Assembly (NCBI GenBank): GCA_011772205.1
Contig: WVZY01000041.1
Span: 1-64,000, forward strand
DNA: 64,000 nt
Direction of reading: 5' to 3'
From: Candidatus Latescibacterota bacterium
Lineage (GTDB): Bacteria; Krumholzibacteriota; Krumholzibacteriia; WVZY01
The notes under the pieces were generated by a model that ran no database searches, had not been told where the DNA came from, and worked only from the letters and a program-made list of their open reading frames with translations. Positions 28,701 to 38,355 of this stretch are shown in pieces. The position numbers and the translations under genes were made by a program. How positions within the stretch are numbered: the stretch's first letter is position 1; every line of letters starts with the position of its first letter.

Positions 28701-29758
28701 CTGATATCCACAGCCATAACGGGAAACGAGTTTACCCTCATTTCCTTAAACGTTCTTGTGAGCCTGATTCCTCTTATGTTCTCGATAATCCTCGTTGCAG
28801 ACCCAAATGTCTGGCCCCCGTCTGTGGAACTCGCAAATCCAATTGCCACCTCGTCAGCCCCATAATGATCGGGCCATGAACCGCTGGTCCAAGAATCATA
28901 AATAGCCCAGGTAGCATACACTTCCCCATCAGGACCTGTTTGTATGTTGACACCTTGATTGTGACTGCCCGCACTGACGGCAGAACTGATATTTATAGGC
29001 GCCGACCAGGTTAGACCTTCGTCAGTGGAACGGGAGAGGACTATTTCATCGTCATTCGTGCCGCCAAAATCCGTCCATGCACTGTAGAGATGACCCTCAA
29101 AAGGACTCGAAGGACTATTATCTACCCATAAATGGTTCTTGTCTGCTAAGGTGCCGGGATTTGGGGCAACCTGAGCATGTGTCCAACCGGCACCTCCGTC
29201 CGAAGAACGCGCTACCCCCTGACCTTTATTAAAGGCGATGTATCCAACATAATACCAACCATTGCGGCCGATAACAGCTGCGGGATCACCTCTGTTAGTG
29301 CCAACTGGTCCAAATTGATCCCCGTCCCACGTTTGACCCCCGTTTGTGGAAAAGAAAGCGTCTGCCCCATAAAACGACGTTACCGAGTCATTGAGCCAGT
29401 TAGTAGAATTATTTGAGTTTAATATCGTGTTCACATCGAGCGGGTGAACAAAAACGGAATTCTCGCTTTGAGTTGTGTTCGCTATGGTTGTTATGGCAAT
29501 ATCCGGTGAATCTTGAGTGACGACGCCTGGGGCTTGTATCCTGCTCGAAGTAAAGACAGCTTTTTTGATGGCAACTTTGGGCGCCACTTTAACAAGTCCG
29601 CGTCTAGCCATTTCCAGCCAATAAGATTGGCTCACAATTCTGGTGTCGATCGCCTGAGTGCCGGAATCCGCATTGTTTTGCGCTTGAACTTGCAATACGG
29701 CAAACAATGCTGCAGAGACGACGACCGCGATCTGGACAACACTGATATAGCGTTTCAT
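25703..29758 (-). CDS. Giant secreted sialidase/BNR-like protein with FlgD-like C-terminal sorting domain
   Basis: The 1351-residue protein has a signal peptide (MKRYISVVQIAVVVSAALFA) and GGGAGG before the ATG. The N-terminal 500 residues hold repeated S-x-D-G-G-x-T-W blocks (SSDGGAGWTHA, STDEGLTWSAP, STDGGSTWSAP, SIDGGETWVDF), which are BNR/Asp-box blades of a beta-propeller. Later parts are beta-rich with no family I recognise. The last 90 residues have NYPNPFNPRTTIKY, VKIYSVTGQLVRTL and WDGRNFAGDPVSSGVYF, a FlgD-Ig-like domain of type IX-like sorting tails in FCB bacteria. It is likely exported to the surface. The Asp-box propeller suggests carbohydrate or protein binding; hydrolase activity cannot be claimed. 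Confidence 0.85.
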   Translation of the reverse strand: MKRYISVVQIAVVVSAALFAVLQVQAQNNADSGTQAIDTRIVSQSYWLEMARRGLVKVAPKVAIKKAVFTSSRIQAPGVVTQDSPDIAITTIANTTQSENSVFVHPLDVNTILNSNNSTNWLNDSVTSFYGADAFFSTNGGQTWDGDQFGPVGTNRGDPAAVIGRNGWYYVGYIAFNKGQGVARSSDGGAGWTHAQVAPNPGTLADKNHLWVDNSPSSPFEGHLYSAWTDFGGTNDDEIVLSRSTDEGLTWSAPINISSAVSAGSHNQGVNIQTGPDGEVYATWAIYDSWTSGSWPDHYGADEVAIGFASSTDGGQTFGSATRIIENIRGIRLTRTFKEMRVNSFPVMAVDISSCPNRGTIYIVWTNYGVPGVNNGPDMDIYMIKSTDGGSTWSAPIRVNQDPAGQGNEHFFPWITCDPLSGDLSVIFYDDRNVDSTSCEVFVANSIDGGETWVDFRVGDVLFTPSPVPGLAGGYFGDYLGITARAGRVYPCWTDNRSGRALAYVSPYRLGQTVPALSYRTQLDGGSRVSLDRPGKHVSIQGDTTLLASYIFEVGPDCSPQGWTSWDLSGRGDFAGLCRGLALHQEDDLCRLNFACLWNFITGSTDTYACGGHPSQAAVPHGNAHGQYLMNEIWSPGIPWEGNGNSAELRFEVYRDLSLSSLVFYVWHVRSWVGGVPGPWRDSNFAYYGRGRSCGIICPPISDEGAEWFTVIQPFGDLVEQGADSIQIALGAWDMYGFWSLGSDCCHSHAPLLDTVDIYRISTTGPMWSVRDIDLFQDTFPSNGTLSGGGRADAALDVTSYGSGAIEPGDSCVIFSVADPDIGIGYHDPGDPSSGPAVYCWVSVLSKNNPPDAFTMQERDAANEPPSGLRWPLVDSLACNTTLWGDEPTNLRSLMWYKFQMDTSFAQPGRLSPVTDRFCVDLNDNGIFMPGDTILYFFHAKSSDGSESYYSREVGATSYQGDACGYPMEFQILPTRNTDILYVDDFDGRGAQPHFDWAFRMLGIAPDRYDINGPSSNVGNGLGSRVSNIDSLLIGPPGDPIYRKIIWNSGDLSAGLVGDGTGNPCDEDDWLVLYNFIDQHTSSSGAGIYFSGDDLAEEWVNLAGASAIEFRNTYMNFDLTTGDHRTLDHRISPWGVGLPLSMFIHMDVMPPVIDALIVLGGCPILNDFDVLEATGSATAQMAYDSVASSHAIIAQSSTNARDNPVGVVLSGFSYHHIRDDQVAPPPDGPDHVHHLRDILQWIGNVIAEPVAIKPNHQFANSLAQNYPNPFNPRTTIKYSIKERAHVSVKIYSVTGQLVRTLVNERQKPKAEGYTIQWDGRNFAGDPVSSGVYFCKLTTRNFTRTKKMVLLR

Positions 29759-29996
29759 GACATGCCTCCCGAGCTGCTGTTAGCTAACAAAAGATCGGTT
29801 GATACCCACTCCTTTAAGGACGTACCAATCCGTTACGCCAATTTTGAGAATAAGCGAGATGTCCCCACGTGCCGAATCTATCGCTGAGTTCAGCTATATA
29901 TCTTATCAGGTCTCAATAGCTTTCATAGTGTCAGCGTTTATATCGCAGAGATTCACTTTACAAAAGGATCGATCTGCCTAAGCAGCTCTTCATTTC

Positions 29997-32900
29997 TCAT
30001 TTCAACAGCACCATTTTCCTCGTCAGGCCCGGTTGCCCCTCCACCGTGAGGCGATAGAAATACACGCCCGACGCAACTCTGCTGCCTTGAGAATTCCGGC
30101 CGTCCCATAAGACATGATGTCTGCCAGCCGGTAAGCGGCGGTCGACGAGCCGGGCGATGAGCCGCCCGTGCACGTTGTATACGGTCAGACGCGTGAGAGC
30201 ATCTTGCGGTATTTCGAAGTCGATGCGCGCTGTTGGATTGAATGGGTTGGGATAGCTCTGTGCCAGGAAAAGTCTCGGTGCTTGAGGAACCTCCGGTTCC
30301 GTACCGGTCAAAACGAGATCACGCACCGCGGCGGCGTGAGCGAGAAGCGCTGCTTTATTCGATCCAGCTGCGATCGCAAACGATACCGGCACCGTATCGC
30401 TCGGTGCGATATCGAAAGGTCCCGCACACATGACCATTGACCAGTCTTCGGCTTCCCACGTTGTCGAGTCCACCACCCCATCGCTCAAGAATACGTACTT
30501 GTCCCTGTCGCGAACCGTACCGTAGGGGTAGACATACGTCGGGTGGTGAAGGAGGTGGAAAGCCGAGCACGTTGGAGGATTCAGGCTGACGATGCCGACA
30601 TGCGTTGAGTCGGTGAGCGATGCGTTGTATATATAACCAGTTGCTCGAGCTGCATCGTAGCCGCCGGCATTGTCACGCGAATTACCGACGTCCCAATCGA
30701 GGTAGAGTCCTACGTATACGCCTGTAAGAGTGCTGTCGGAGACGTTTTTGATTATGTAGTTGAGAATAAGAAAATCATCGTGCTCGGGGGCCGGATACGC
30801 GAGCCCCTCCTGATTCACTTCGATGCCGAGGCCTGCCGGTGCACCGGTGTCCGTGAAGCGTGCCGTTGAACGTTGAGGATCCGTGCCGCTGACATCCAGC
30901 TCCTCGCCGGGCACGACTTCGAAATCGTAGTCATAGGATGCATCACTCACCTGCAGTGTGTCCCTGCCCACCCAGAGCGAGCCGTGGAAGAGATACTGGC
31001 CGCCCCCGCCCATTGGGTAGATGAATCCGGAGCCGTACTGTTCCCCTTGATCTTTATCATAAAATCCAAAAGCTCCTTCGTCCGTTACCGTCGCGCGATA
31101 TGCCGCCGTATGATCGCCAAAACGCATTCTGGGAACCCGCATGCGCACGGGAACCCAGGCCGTATCGAAATCTGCATCGCTCGTAAGAACGAGCAGCGTT
31201 GCATCGTGCACTCCCGCGCCCACCGCACCGGAACCCATTTGCACAGCCACACCGAGCGTGTCCAATCCCGGTATCGAGCCGAGGGTATCGGTGATCGTGA
31301 TCCATTCAGTACTTGCTTCTGCCATAGCTGCACGCCGGGCTTGAGTGATGCGGACCTCGGATATGTTCTGGGCAACGATTTTTTCAGGTGGCATATCTTC
31401 TTTCTTCGCCCATGAGAAAGCCGTCCGCATCGAGCGCTTTGATTCCATGGATATGGCATCCTCGTGAAGCAGCTCCAACGCAGGAATGAGACCCTTTTTC
31501 AGTGGAATTTCATCCAAAGGCACCGGTGTCATCGCAGTAGGCGAATCCTGCACGCGTATGATGAAAGAATAGTACGCTTCGCCCGTGTTCGTGAGATGCA
31601 GCGTTACATCGGTCGTATCATTCTCGAATACAGTCGCACCCAGAGAGATGGGATGCAATCCCGCTATGGCATCCGCACCGCGTCCCGCAAGTGGAATGAC
31701 CACTACCGGAGTCTCCCGGTCATTCGTCACCACGGTGAGCGAACCTGCATGCGCGACCGTTGAATCCGTTAAGTAAGAAATAGGCAGTGCCATGAAGTCG
31801 CCGGGATCAATACTCGTGGGAAGGTCGGGCAAATCTTCTACAACGAACGGAGATGGTTCCACTCCCATATTCTCCACCTGAAGTGGGTATCCCCCCGAGT
31901 TGCGGATCCTGAAGACCCGCTGGGTCTTTCTGCCGATCAACACCGCTCCGAAATCGTAGCCACCGGGAGGCAGTTCTTCCTCGATAGGAGCTCCGCTCGT
32001 CGTTACAACGAGTACGATCGACACCTCAGGCGCAACAGCCTCTGCGGCAAGCGGGATCGAGACCGTGGATTCATCAGGATCATCCGAGCCCACCTGGAGA
32101 GTGTCCGTATGTGAACCAAGAGGAGACGGCAGCGATATGAGATCTATTTCCCCCGAATCCCCCGGCGCAACAGCAAACGGTGTCGATGGGGCGGAGAAGT
32201 TGAAATGGGCTCCCGAGACAAGCGTTACCGAGGTTACGGTGAGCGAATCGTTTCCTTCGTTGCGGACAGCGAGCGTCAACGTATCGGAGCTGTCCGCATG
32301 CACGGCTCCAAAATCAATCAATGTATCACTGAATGCAATGGAAGGAGCAATACCCCATCCAGTAAGTGTGGTCGAGAGTGTCGGCGTTGTCGGCGCGTCG
32401 GTGGTGACGTACAGATCCACAGCAGCGGTATCGTTGTCCTGCGGTTCGAACTGCACGTTTATCTGTAGACTGTCACCGACGACAACCTGTGCCGGCAACG
32501 AAAGCGAAACAACGCTGAAAGGCGCCGAGGTTGCAGCTCCTGTTACGGTTAGCGTATCCTCACCCTCATTACGAACCCAGAGTGAGTCATCCGCTGTCGT
32601 CCCCGCACGCACGCCACCGAAGTCCACAGGAATGCCCGATAGCACAGCTTCGGGTAGCGCGCCGTTACCGGATAAAGCCAGGTCAACCTGGCTTTCGTCG
32701 GCATCGTTGGTGGAGAGTGTCAGTGTCGCACTGTAGTCACGCGCTTCAAATGGCTCGAAGCTGATTATGATTTCCATGCTGTCCTCTGGCTCCACGCTGG
32801 CGGCAAGTTGAGGAGATTCAAGCGTAAAGCCGGTCGTATCGAAAGAAGCAGACGATAGCAACAGATCAGACGTTCCCTGGTTGTACACGTACATGCTCCA

Positions 32901-35900
32901 CGAACTGCTCGAACCCACTTCGACCGTTCCGTAGTCGTGCGCCGTATCTCCGAGACTGATTTCCGGATCGAGACCGGTTCCACTAAGAGCGACCTTCAGC
33001 GTAGGCTCATCGCCGTCCGAGGAGGCGATTGTGAGCGTATCGGTATCCGCAGCTGGATCCTTGGGCGTGTAGGCCACTGTGAGCATCAATGTATCCCCTG
33101 GTGCGACAGTATCGGGCGGTGAAGCGCCGGAAACAGAGAACGGAAGGGACGTTGCCACGCCGGTTACAACCAAATCTCCCGTTCCGATGTTTCGCACGTC
33201 GAGAGATTGCTCGCTCGTCGAGTCAACTGGCACCCCTCCAAAATCAATGGCAGAGATCGACAACTCAATCTCTGCATGCTCGACACGCAATGTAGCCGGC
33301 ACGACCACCAGGCTGTCTGCGTGGTCGTCGCTTTCGATCTCAATGCTCGTCTCATAGTCCCCATCGGACAGGGACGCAGCATTCCACGTAAATTCAATCC
33401 GGGTGCTGTCACCCGCCGCAACGGAGGCGGTCGAGTCTGCAAAGACCAGCCATGATGCAATCGAATGCAGGGTTGCGCTGAGGCTTGCCGTGCCGTCGTT
33501 ACGAACCGTGATCGTGTCGGTAGACGTGCTTCCCGGTTCTACTGTTTCGAACAGGCTGTCCGGTGTTACCGCTATATCGGGGTGCTGGATCGTGACACTC
33601 CCCGGCGAGTAGCTGTTGTTCGCCAGGGCGTCATCCGAGATGATCGCATAGACGTAATAGGTCCCCGCCGGAATGAGACGTGTATCCCAAACCAGGCTGT
33701 CGGCTTCATCGTCCTCGCTGATGTTGGAAGCTCCCTCGATCTGTGTGCCGTCGAGACCCGAGCTGTTATCGTCGTAGTAGAGATTAATGCTCGCATCGTC
33801 GGCAGGATCTGGATCGCTGTCGGTCCACGTGATGATAACGCTATCCCGTGCTGTTCCTCCATTGGGCGATGTCAAGGTGATAACGGGCGCCTGGTTCACC
33901 ACGTTCCAAACCGGATTCCACAGAACGGGCATTGCACCACCGATAACGGCAGCCGGATTCGCCTGCGCCGTACCCCACCAGTTGTTTTTCGCATTCATCG
34001 CAAGCCCACCGTTGTTCCACATCCACGCGATATTGTGACCGTCGAGGCGATTCATTCCCGGGGAACCCGGCCCCGGGTTTCCAAAGTCCGGGACGGCGGC
34101 AGGGCTCGCTTCTACGAACACACCGTATTGGCTGCCTGTAATCGTGTTTCCCGTATAAGACGGAAATGCGTTCATTTTGCTGTAGCACCCGTATTGGCCG
34201 TTCTGAACGATGCGATTGTTCTGCACGATTGGCGAGGCCATCATCGAAGTATAGATGCCGGCGTTGCGGTTGCCGGAGACATTGTTTCCTTGAACAAGGG
34301 GAGCTGCGATCAGCCAGCCTTCACTGTTGAATACGATGCCGTTTTGATTTTCGAGGACGGTGTTATTCACGACGTTGGTAGTCGCGGCTCCATTGCCGCA
34401 GATGATCCCGTCGCCGTCATGACGAAGGACGTCGTTCTCCCCAACGGTAAGGAACGTTGGCGGCGGATTGTTCGGATTTACGTCATAGAAGATTCCCGAA
34501 CCTCCGTCCGTCACCTCGTTTTGCATCACCTGTGTGGTGCTGTTCGGTGTGCCGAAGACATAAATCCCCGTCCCATCGCACCAACGAACGGTATTGGTAT
34601 CGACGGTGCAGATTCCGCCGGGTGCAGGTGACATACTGATTCCGCCTCCAGAGCAGCGTTCAACGCTGCAGTTCGTGATATGCGGGGAGCTTCCATCCCA
34701 GGTGATTCCGGTTACGGCGTAGCGGATTCGGCACCAATCGAGTATCGAGCCCGAACCCGGATTTTCGAGACTGACTCCAGCCCAGTTGCCGGAGGCAGGC
34801 CACTGGGCAGTGAGGAGAATAGGTGATACTTCCGTTCCCTGAGCGATCAGCGTGCCCTTAATAACCAGCGCCTTGGTGCCCGTCTCATCCTGAGAGCGGA
34901 GCTTATGGCCCGGATCGATCTCGAGTGTGTCACTCGCCGAAATCGTAACGGTGCCGTGCATCGTAAAATTAGGAGCCGAGCCGCGGATGCCGCCCATGGA
35001 GCTGTCTACGAGCGCGGGGAGATCCCAATTTACACCGGTATCCGGTGTCAGGTATTCAGGCATGGCGCTCACTTCAGCCGAGAACTCACTCTCGATTCCA
35101 CACGAGTCAACAGCAGTGATCACGTAATAATACATGTCACCGTTTTGGACGGTTGGGTGGTCGTCCGTGTGACTCGTATCCTGTAGTGCGCTTGCCACGG
35201 GCGACCCATACGTCCCGCCTTCCAGGCGGCGATAGACGTTGTACGTGACCGCAGGCACGCCCGATACCGCATTCCATTTGACTGTAATAGTGGCATTGCC
35301 CGCTGAGGCATCAACGCCCAAAGGCTCCGGTGGTGGGACTGCTTTTATGTAGAAGGGTCCGAGGGTAGCGAAATGGTCATCCCAGTTTCCCACGCTGTCG
35401 ACCGTTCGCATGTGGAAGTACCAGTTTTCACCGTCATCGAGAGGATCCGATGTTGAGGTCGTTTCGGATACATCCAAAACCTGAACTGAATCAGGACCTG
35501 TGTTCGGATCCTGATTCCAGACGATTGCATATCCGGCAGCACCGGAGTGGGCGTCTGTTGCGGGCGTCCAGGCAACGTCCACAGTTCGTTCCCCCGACTG
35601 CGTGCAACTGTACTGGCCGATGGCTTCGTTATGGCTGGTTGTTTGGAGGTTGGTAACGGTATCCGGGTCCGTCACATCGATCCATACCGAGGTCCTGGCG
35701 ATTCCCCACATGATCCCGATATCACTCCCCCAGTTTCCCGCATTGTCGAGCCCATGAATACCAAACCAGTGTTTGCCGCTCGCAAGACCGGAAAGAGTCA
35801 CCGACGTTTGATCCGTATCCGCGGTTTTGTCCGGCGTGACCCAGTTGTAATCGAGAGTATCGAGATAGCTGTAACCAAGAACACCCGAGATATCCGCACC

Positions 35901-38162
35901 CAGTTCACCCCACTTGTAGGTCACGCTGTTGTTGCCATACCAGGTCTTGGAACTCGGGTGAGACCAAGGCATCACCCACAATTCCGGAGCAGTTCGGTCC
36001 GCACGGATCCGATAGTGACCTGGATCGCTCCAATTACCCACGGAATCCTTGGCGCGTACATGGAAGAAATACTCACCATCCGGCGGCGCTTCGACATCCA
36101 TATCCGTCGATGTGTCGGATATGCAGAAAGCTGTGGAGACCGTTCCAGTTGGATCCCAATCGAGGTAATCGCTCCAGGCATAGCAGGTAACGCCGGAGTG
36201 AGCATCCGTGCTCGTCCAGGAAAACGTCGCGGTGAGTTTGTTCGAATAAAGGTCCTGGCTGTGGGTCGAGCTGGTGATCACTGGAACAGATGGCGGTGTG
36301 ATATCGATCTTGATCAGGAGATGCTTCGTTGCGCCCCAGTTTTCCAGATTGTCCACGGCACGAATGTGCGCGTACCAGCGGCCGCTGCCTGTTGCCTCCA
36401 CGATCGCCCTCCGGGCTCCGTTCGTGATAGTAGTGGGTGGGATGGTATTCGGATTCTGGTCGAAGACGAGACCGTAGCCATCGATCCCGCTTGCATCGGA
36501 AGGTTCGGTCCAACGAAGCTCCACTTTTGGATCGGCGTACCACACCGACGTGTCCGGATGCAAATCACTCGTGATATATGGAGCAGCCGGTGGGGTAGTA
36601 TCCAGAGTGACCGTGAAGTCCGCCATGTTGCAGTTTTGTATGAGGCCTTTGGCGTTCTTCGCTCGCACTTTGACTGTGTACGTGCCGTCACCGGGCAAAG
36701 AGTCCGTAAAAGTGAATCCCTCCTCGAACTCATTGAAGGCGCCATCCGTCGCTGCAGCGTTCTTCCAGGAGCCGCCGCCGATCTGGTACTCAACCGTGGA
36801 AATATTGGTCCAACGGAAGGGCGTATAAGCAGTACCCGAAGCCGTTATCTCCGGATCCGCCGTATGGGGTTGAGGCCAGCTTGCAAGGTCAGCCCATGGA
36901 AGTGATTCCTCTAAGTCTCGGTCGCCGTCATCGTCCTTATCCCGCCAGCCAATGTGCCCCTTGGTAAAAGTACATATGGAAATATCACCACTCAGGATGT
37001 TGTGCAGCGCCCACCGCATGATGCACGAGGGATGGCTGCCGCAGGTTTCGCAGTTACCGTTCTTATAAACCGGTTCTATCCAAGCATTCTCGTAGTCATC
37101 ATCACAGTCACCATGCTTGCAGACACCATCTTCTTTGTACTCATCACTGGCTCCATAGAGGTGAAGCATCTCATGAGCGTATGTTCGGGGGTAGATCCCA
37201 ACCTCCCATCCCCAGATCGAATTCGTTGTGAAACACACGGTGGCCGCCACACTACCTATTGCATACGAGCGGCCGGTGTGGTTGAGGTGAAACACCGCAA
37301 TGACGTTTTCCCAACCACCGCCTTTGAGAGTCCTGCAATACTCCAGAAGGTCGTCCAACACTTCCCCATCCCCGTCGTCGTCCGTGAAGCCAATGATCTC
37401 GGGAACTTGGACTGTCAGCCAGTATTCGTCGCTGGCCATGCCGACATTCTGATGATTGATCGTGGCGTTGTAGTAATAATAGGAATCGGTATCGCTGGTA
37501 ATGAACGTGACATTCAAATCACCGGGAGCCTTATACTCGATCCACTCTGTCGCAGCTCGAACAGAAGCAGCCTCGCTGTCGCGCGTGTATGCAAAAGGAT
37601 CTGAAGAGGAGGTGGTCCAAGTCCCACCTGGATTGTCGATATATATGTGGATCACGTACGTATCGCCGTACAGAAAAGGCGCGGTGTCATTGCGATGTAC
37701 TTTGGTGGGACAGGGACCGAGTTTCTGAGGGGTTCTCTGTACGGGCTGCATCGCGTGAGTGACACAAGTCTGTGCATTGTCATATGCTTCATCGGGGAGC
37801 TGTGGCATCGGTCGCCGGTTTACAACGTCCATCAGAGCCGGATCGAACGCTCGCCTGAGCGGTTTGGGAAACTTCTTTTCTGCTTTTTCGGACCACGCAA
37901 TCCCGGGCAGCATCAGCACGAGCATCAACGCAATTCCCAGCAGCCAGGAGATCCTCGGGGCTTTTGCTGCGTTTCCACGGCAAGCGCGGATTCGATGAGG
38001 CCAAACGCAGAATCGGCGATGCCAGACGGGCGTTAAGTATTCGATTCTCTGTTTGAGTTGTCGGTAAAGCCGAATGGACGAAAGGCGCACGTCGTTTGAT
38101 GTTGGATTTCCTGGTGGGCAAGAGGTGTGCGGTTCGAGAGCGAATGGGAGCAGACGGCTCAT
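29997..38162 (-). CDS. Giant multidomain secreted protein: zinc-metalloprotease-like N-terminus, FN3-like and beta-helix regions, HYDIN/ASH-like repeats, FlgD-like tail
   Basis: The 2721-residue protein has its hydrophobic export segment at about 71-90 (ISWLLGIALMLVLMLPGIAW), preceded by 70 residues that look like the wrong start, yet no better start is visible. A zinc-peptidase motif HEMLHLYGASDEY is at 330-342 (H-E-x-x-H-x-x-G-x-x-D-E). About 520-1100 has repeated FN3-like segments (TPPSVPVITSS..., DPDTVTNLQTT...). About 1150-1400 has beta-helix repeats (VVNNTVLENQNGI, PIVQNNRIVQNGQYG). About 1500-2150 has HYDIN/ASH-like domains (DFGGVPVDSTSEQSLDVRNIG and similar). The end, SYPNPFNPTARIDFEIPQ and WDGRNSQGSRVASGVYFYRL, is the FlgD-like sorting domain. 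The product probably acts at the cell surface. Confidence 0.85.
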   Translation of the reverse strand: MSRLLPFALEPHTSCPPGNPTSNDVRLSSIRLYRQLKQRIEYLTPVWHRRFCVWPHRIRACRGNAAKAPRISWLLGIALMLVLMLPGIAWSEKAEKKFPKPLRRAFDPALMDVVNRRPMPQLPDEAYDNAQTCVTHAMQPVQRTPQKLGPCPTKVHRNDTAPFLYGDTYVIHIYIDNPGGTWTTSSSDPFAYTRDSEAASVRAATEWIEYKAPGDLNVTFITSDTDSYYYYNATINHQNVGMASDEYWLTVQVPEIIGFTDDDGDGEVLDDLLEYCRTLKGGGWENVIAVFHLNHTGRSYAIGSVAATVCFTTNSIWGWEVGIYPRTYAHEMLHLYGASDEYKEDGVCKHGDCDDDYENAWIEPVYKNGNCETCGSHPSCIMRWALHNILSGDISICTFTKGHIGWRDKDDDGDRDLEESLPWADLASWPQPHTADPEITASGTAYTPFRWTNISTVEYQIGGGSWKNAAATDGAFNEFEEGFTFTDSLPGDGTYTVKVRAKNAKGLIQNCNMADFTVTLDTTPPAAPYITSDLHPDTSVWYADPKVELRWTEPSDASGIDGYGLVFDQNPNTIPPTTITNGARRAIVEATGSGRWYAHIRAVDNLENWGATKHLLIKIDITPPSVPVITSSTHSQDLYSNKLTATFSWTSTDAHSGVTCYAWSDYLDWDPTGTVSTAFCISDTSTDMDVEAPPDGEYFFHVRAKDSVGNWSDPGHYRIRADRTAPELWVMPWSHPSSKTWYGNNSVTYKWGELGADISGVLGYSYLDTLDYNWVTPDKTADTDQTSVTLSGLASGKHWFGIHGLDNAGNWGSDIGIMWGIARTSVWIDVTDPDTVTNLQTTSHNEAIGQYSCTQSGERTVDVAWTPATDAHSGAAGYAIVWNQDPNTGPDSVQVLDVSETTSTSDPLDDGENWYFHMRTVDSVGNWDDHFATLGPFYIKAVPPPEPLGVDASAGNATITVKWNAVSGVPAVTYNVYRRLEGGTYGSPVASALQDTSHTDDHPTVQNGDMYYYVITAVDSCGIESEFSAEVSAMPEYLTPDTGVNWDLPALVDSSMGGIRGSAPNFTMHGTVTISASDTLEIDPGHKLRSQDETGTKALVIKGTLIAQGTEVSPILLTAQWPASGNWAGVSLENPGSGSILDWCRIRYAVTGITWDGSSPHITNCSVERCSGGGISMSPAPGGICTVDTNTVRWCDGTGIYVFGTPNSTTQVMQNEVTDGGSGIFYDVNPNNPPPTFLTVGENDVLRHDGDGIICGNGAATTNVVNNTVLENQNGIVFNSEGWLIAAPLVQGNNVSGNRNAGIYTSMMASPIVQNNRIVQNGQYGCYSKMNAFPSYTGNTITGSQYGVFVEASPAAVPDFGNPGPGSPGMNRLDGHNIAWMWNNGGLAMNAKNNWWGTAQANPAAVIGGAMPVLWNPVWNVVNQAPVITLTSPNGGTARDSVIITWTDSDPDPADDASINLYYDDNSSGLDGTQIEGASNISEDDEADSLVWDTRLIPAGTYYVYAIISDDALANNSYSPGSVTIQHPDIAVTPDSLFETVEPGSTSTDTITVRNDGTASLSATLHSIASWLVFADSTASVAAGDSTRIEFTWNAASLSDGDYETSIEIESDDHADSLVVVPATLRVEHAEIELSISAIDFGGVPVDSTSEQSLDVRNIGTGDLVVTGVATSLPFSVSGASPPDTVAPGDTLMLTVAYTPKDPAADTDTLTIASSDGDEPTLKVALSGTGLDPEISLGDTAHDYGTVEVGSSSSWSMYVYNQGTSDLLLSSASFDTTGFTLESPQLAASVEPEDSMEIIISFEPFEARDYSATLTLSTNDADESQVDLALSGNGALPEAVLSGIPVDFGGVRAGTTADDSLWVRNEGEDTLTVTGAATSAPFSVVSLSLPAQVVVGDSLQINVQFEPQDNDTAAVDLYVTTDAPTTPTLSTTLTGWGIAPSIAFSDTLIDFGAVHADSSDTLTLAVRNEGNDSLTVTSVTLVSGAHFNFSAPSTPFAVAPGDSGEIDLISLPSPLGSHTDTLQVGSDDPDESTVSIPLAAEAVAPEVSIVLVVTTSGAPIEEELPPGGYDFGAVLIGRKTQRVFRIRNSGGYPLQVENMGVEPSPFVVEDLPDLPTSIDPGDFMALPISYLTDSTVAHAGSLTVVTNDRETPVVVIPLAGRGADAIAGLHPISLGATVFENDTTDVTLHLTNTGEAYYSFIIRVQDSPTAMTPVPLDEIPLKKGLIPALELLHEDAISMESKRSMRTAFSWAKKEDMPPEKIVAQNISEVRITQARRAAMAEASTEWITITDTLGSIPGLDTLGVAVQMGSGAVGAGVHDATLLVLTSDADFDTAWVPVRMRVPRMRFGDHTAAYRATVTDEGAFGFYDKDQGEQYGSGFIYPMGGGGQYLFHGSLWVGRDTLQVSDASYDYDFEVVPGEELDVSGTDPQRSTARFTDTGAPAGLGIEVNQEGLAYPAPEHDDFLILNYIIKNVSDSTLTGVYVGLYLDWDVGNSRDNAGGYDAARATGYIYNASLTDSTHVGIVSLNPPTCSAFHLLHHPTYVYPYGTVRDRDKYVFLSDGVVDSTTWEAEDWSMVMCAGPFDIAPSDTVPVSFAIAAGSNKAALLAHAAAVRDLVLTGTEPEVPQAPRLFLAQSYPNPFNPTARIDFEIPQDALTRLTVYNVHGRLIARLVDRRLPAGRHHVLWDGRNSQGSRVASGVYFYRLTVEGQPGLTRKMVLLK

Positions 38163-38355
38163 TATCAGCCTCCCACGCTTAAGGGACGCGAAACAGATCA
38201 GTATATGGGTAAATTTACCTCCGGAAGGATTTTCTGGGTTGCATTTTATCCGATTTGATCCGGTTCGTCAACATTTAACATATCGCACCTTGACTTCGCG
38301 CACTGTTATGCGCCATTCCACACTATATGAAACCGGAACATCAGTGAACCGGTGG

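Noticed and set aside
35547-36905. 452-codon plus-strand frame inside the giant protein gene
   Set aside because: It is arginine-, valine- and isoleucine-rich in the manner of an antisense shadow, has no ribosome-binding site and no domain. The minus-strand frame has clear FN3-like and beta-helix repeats.
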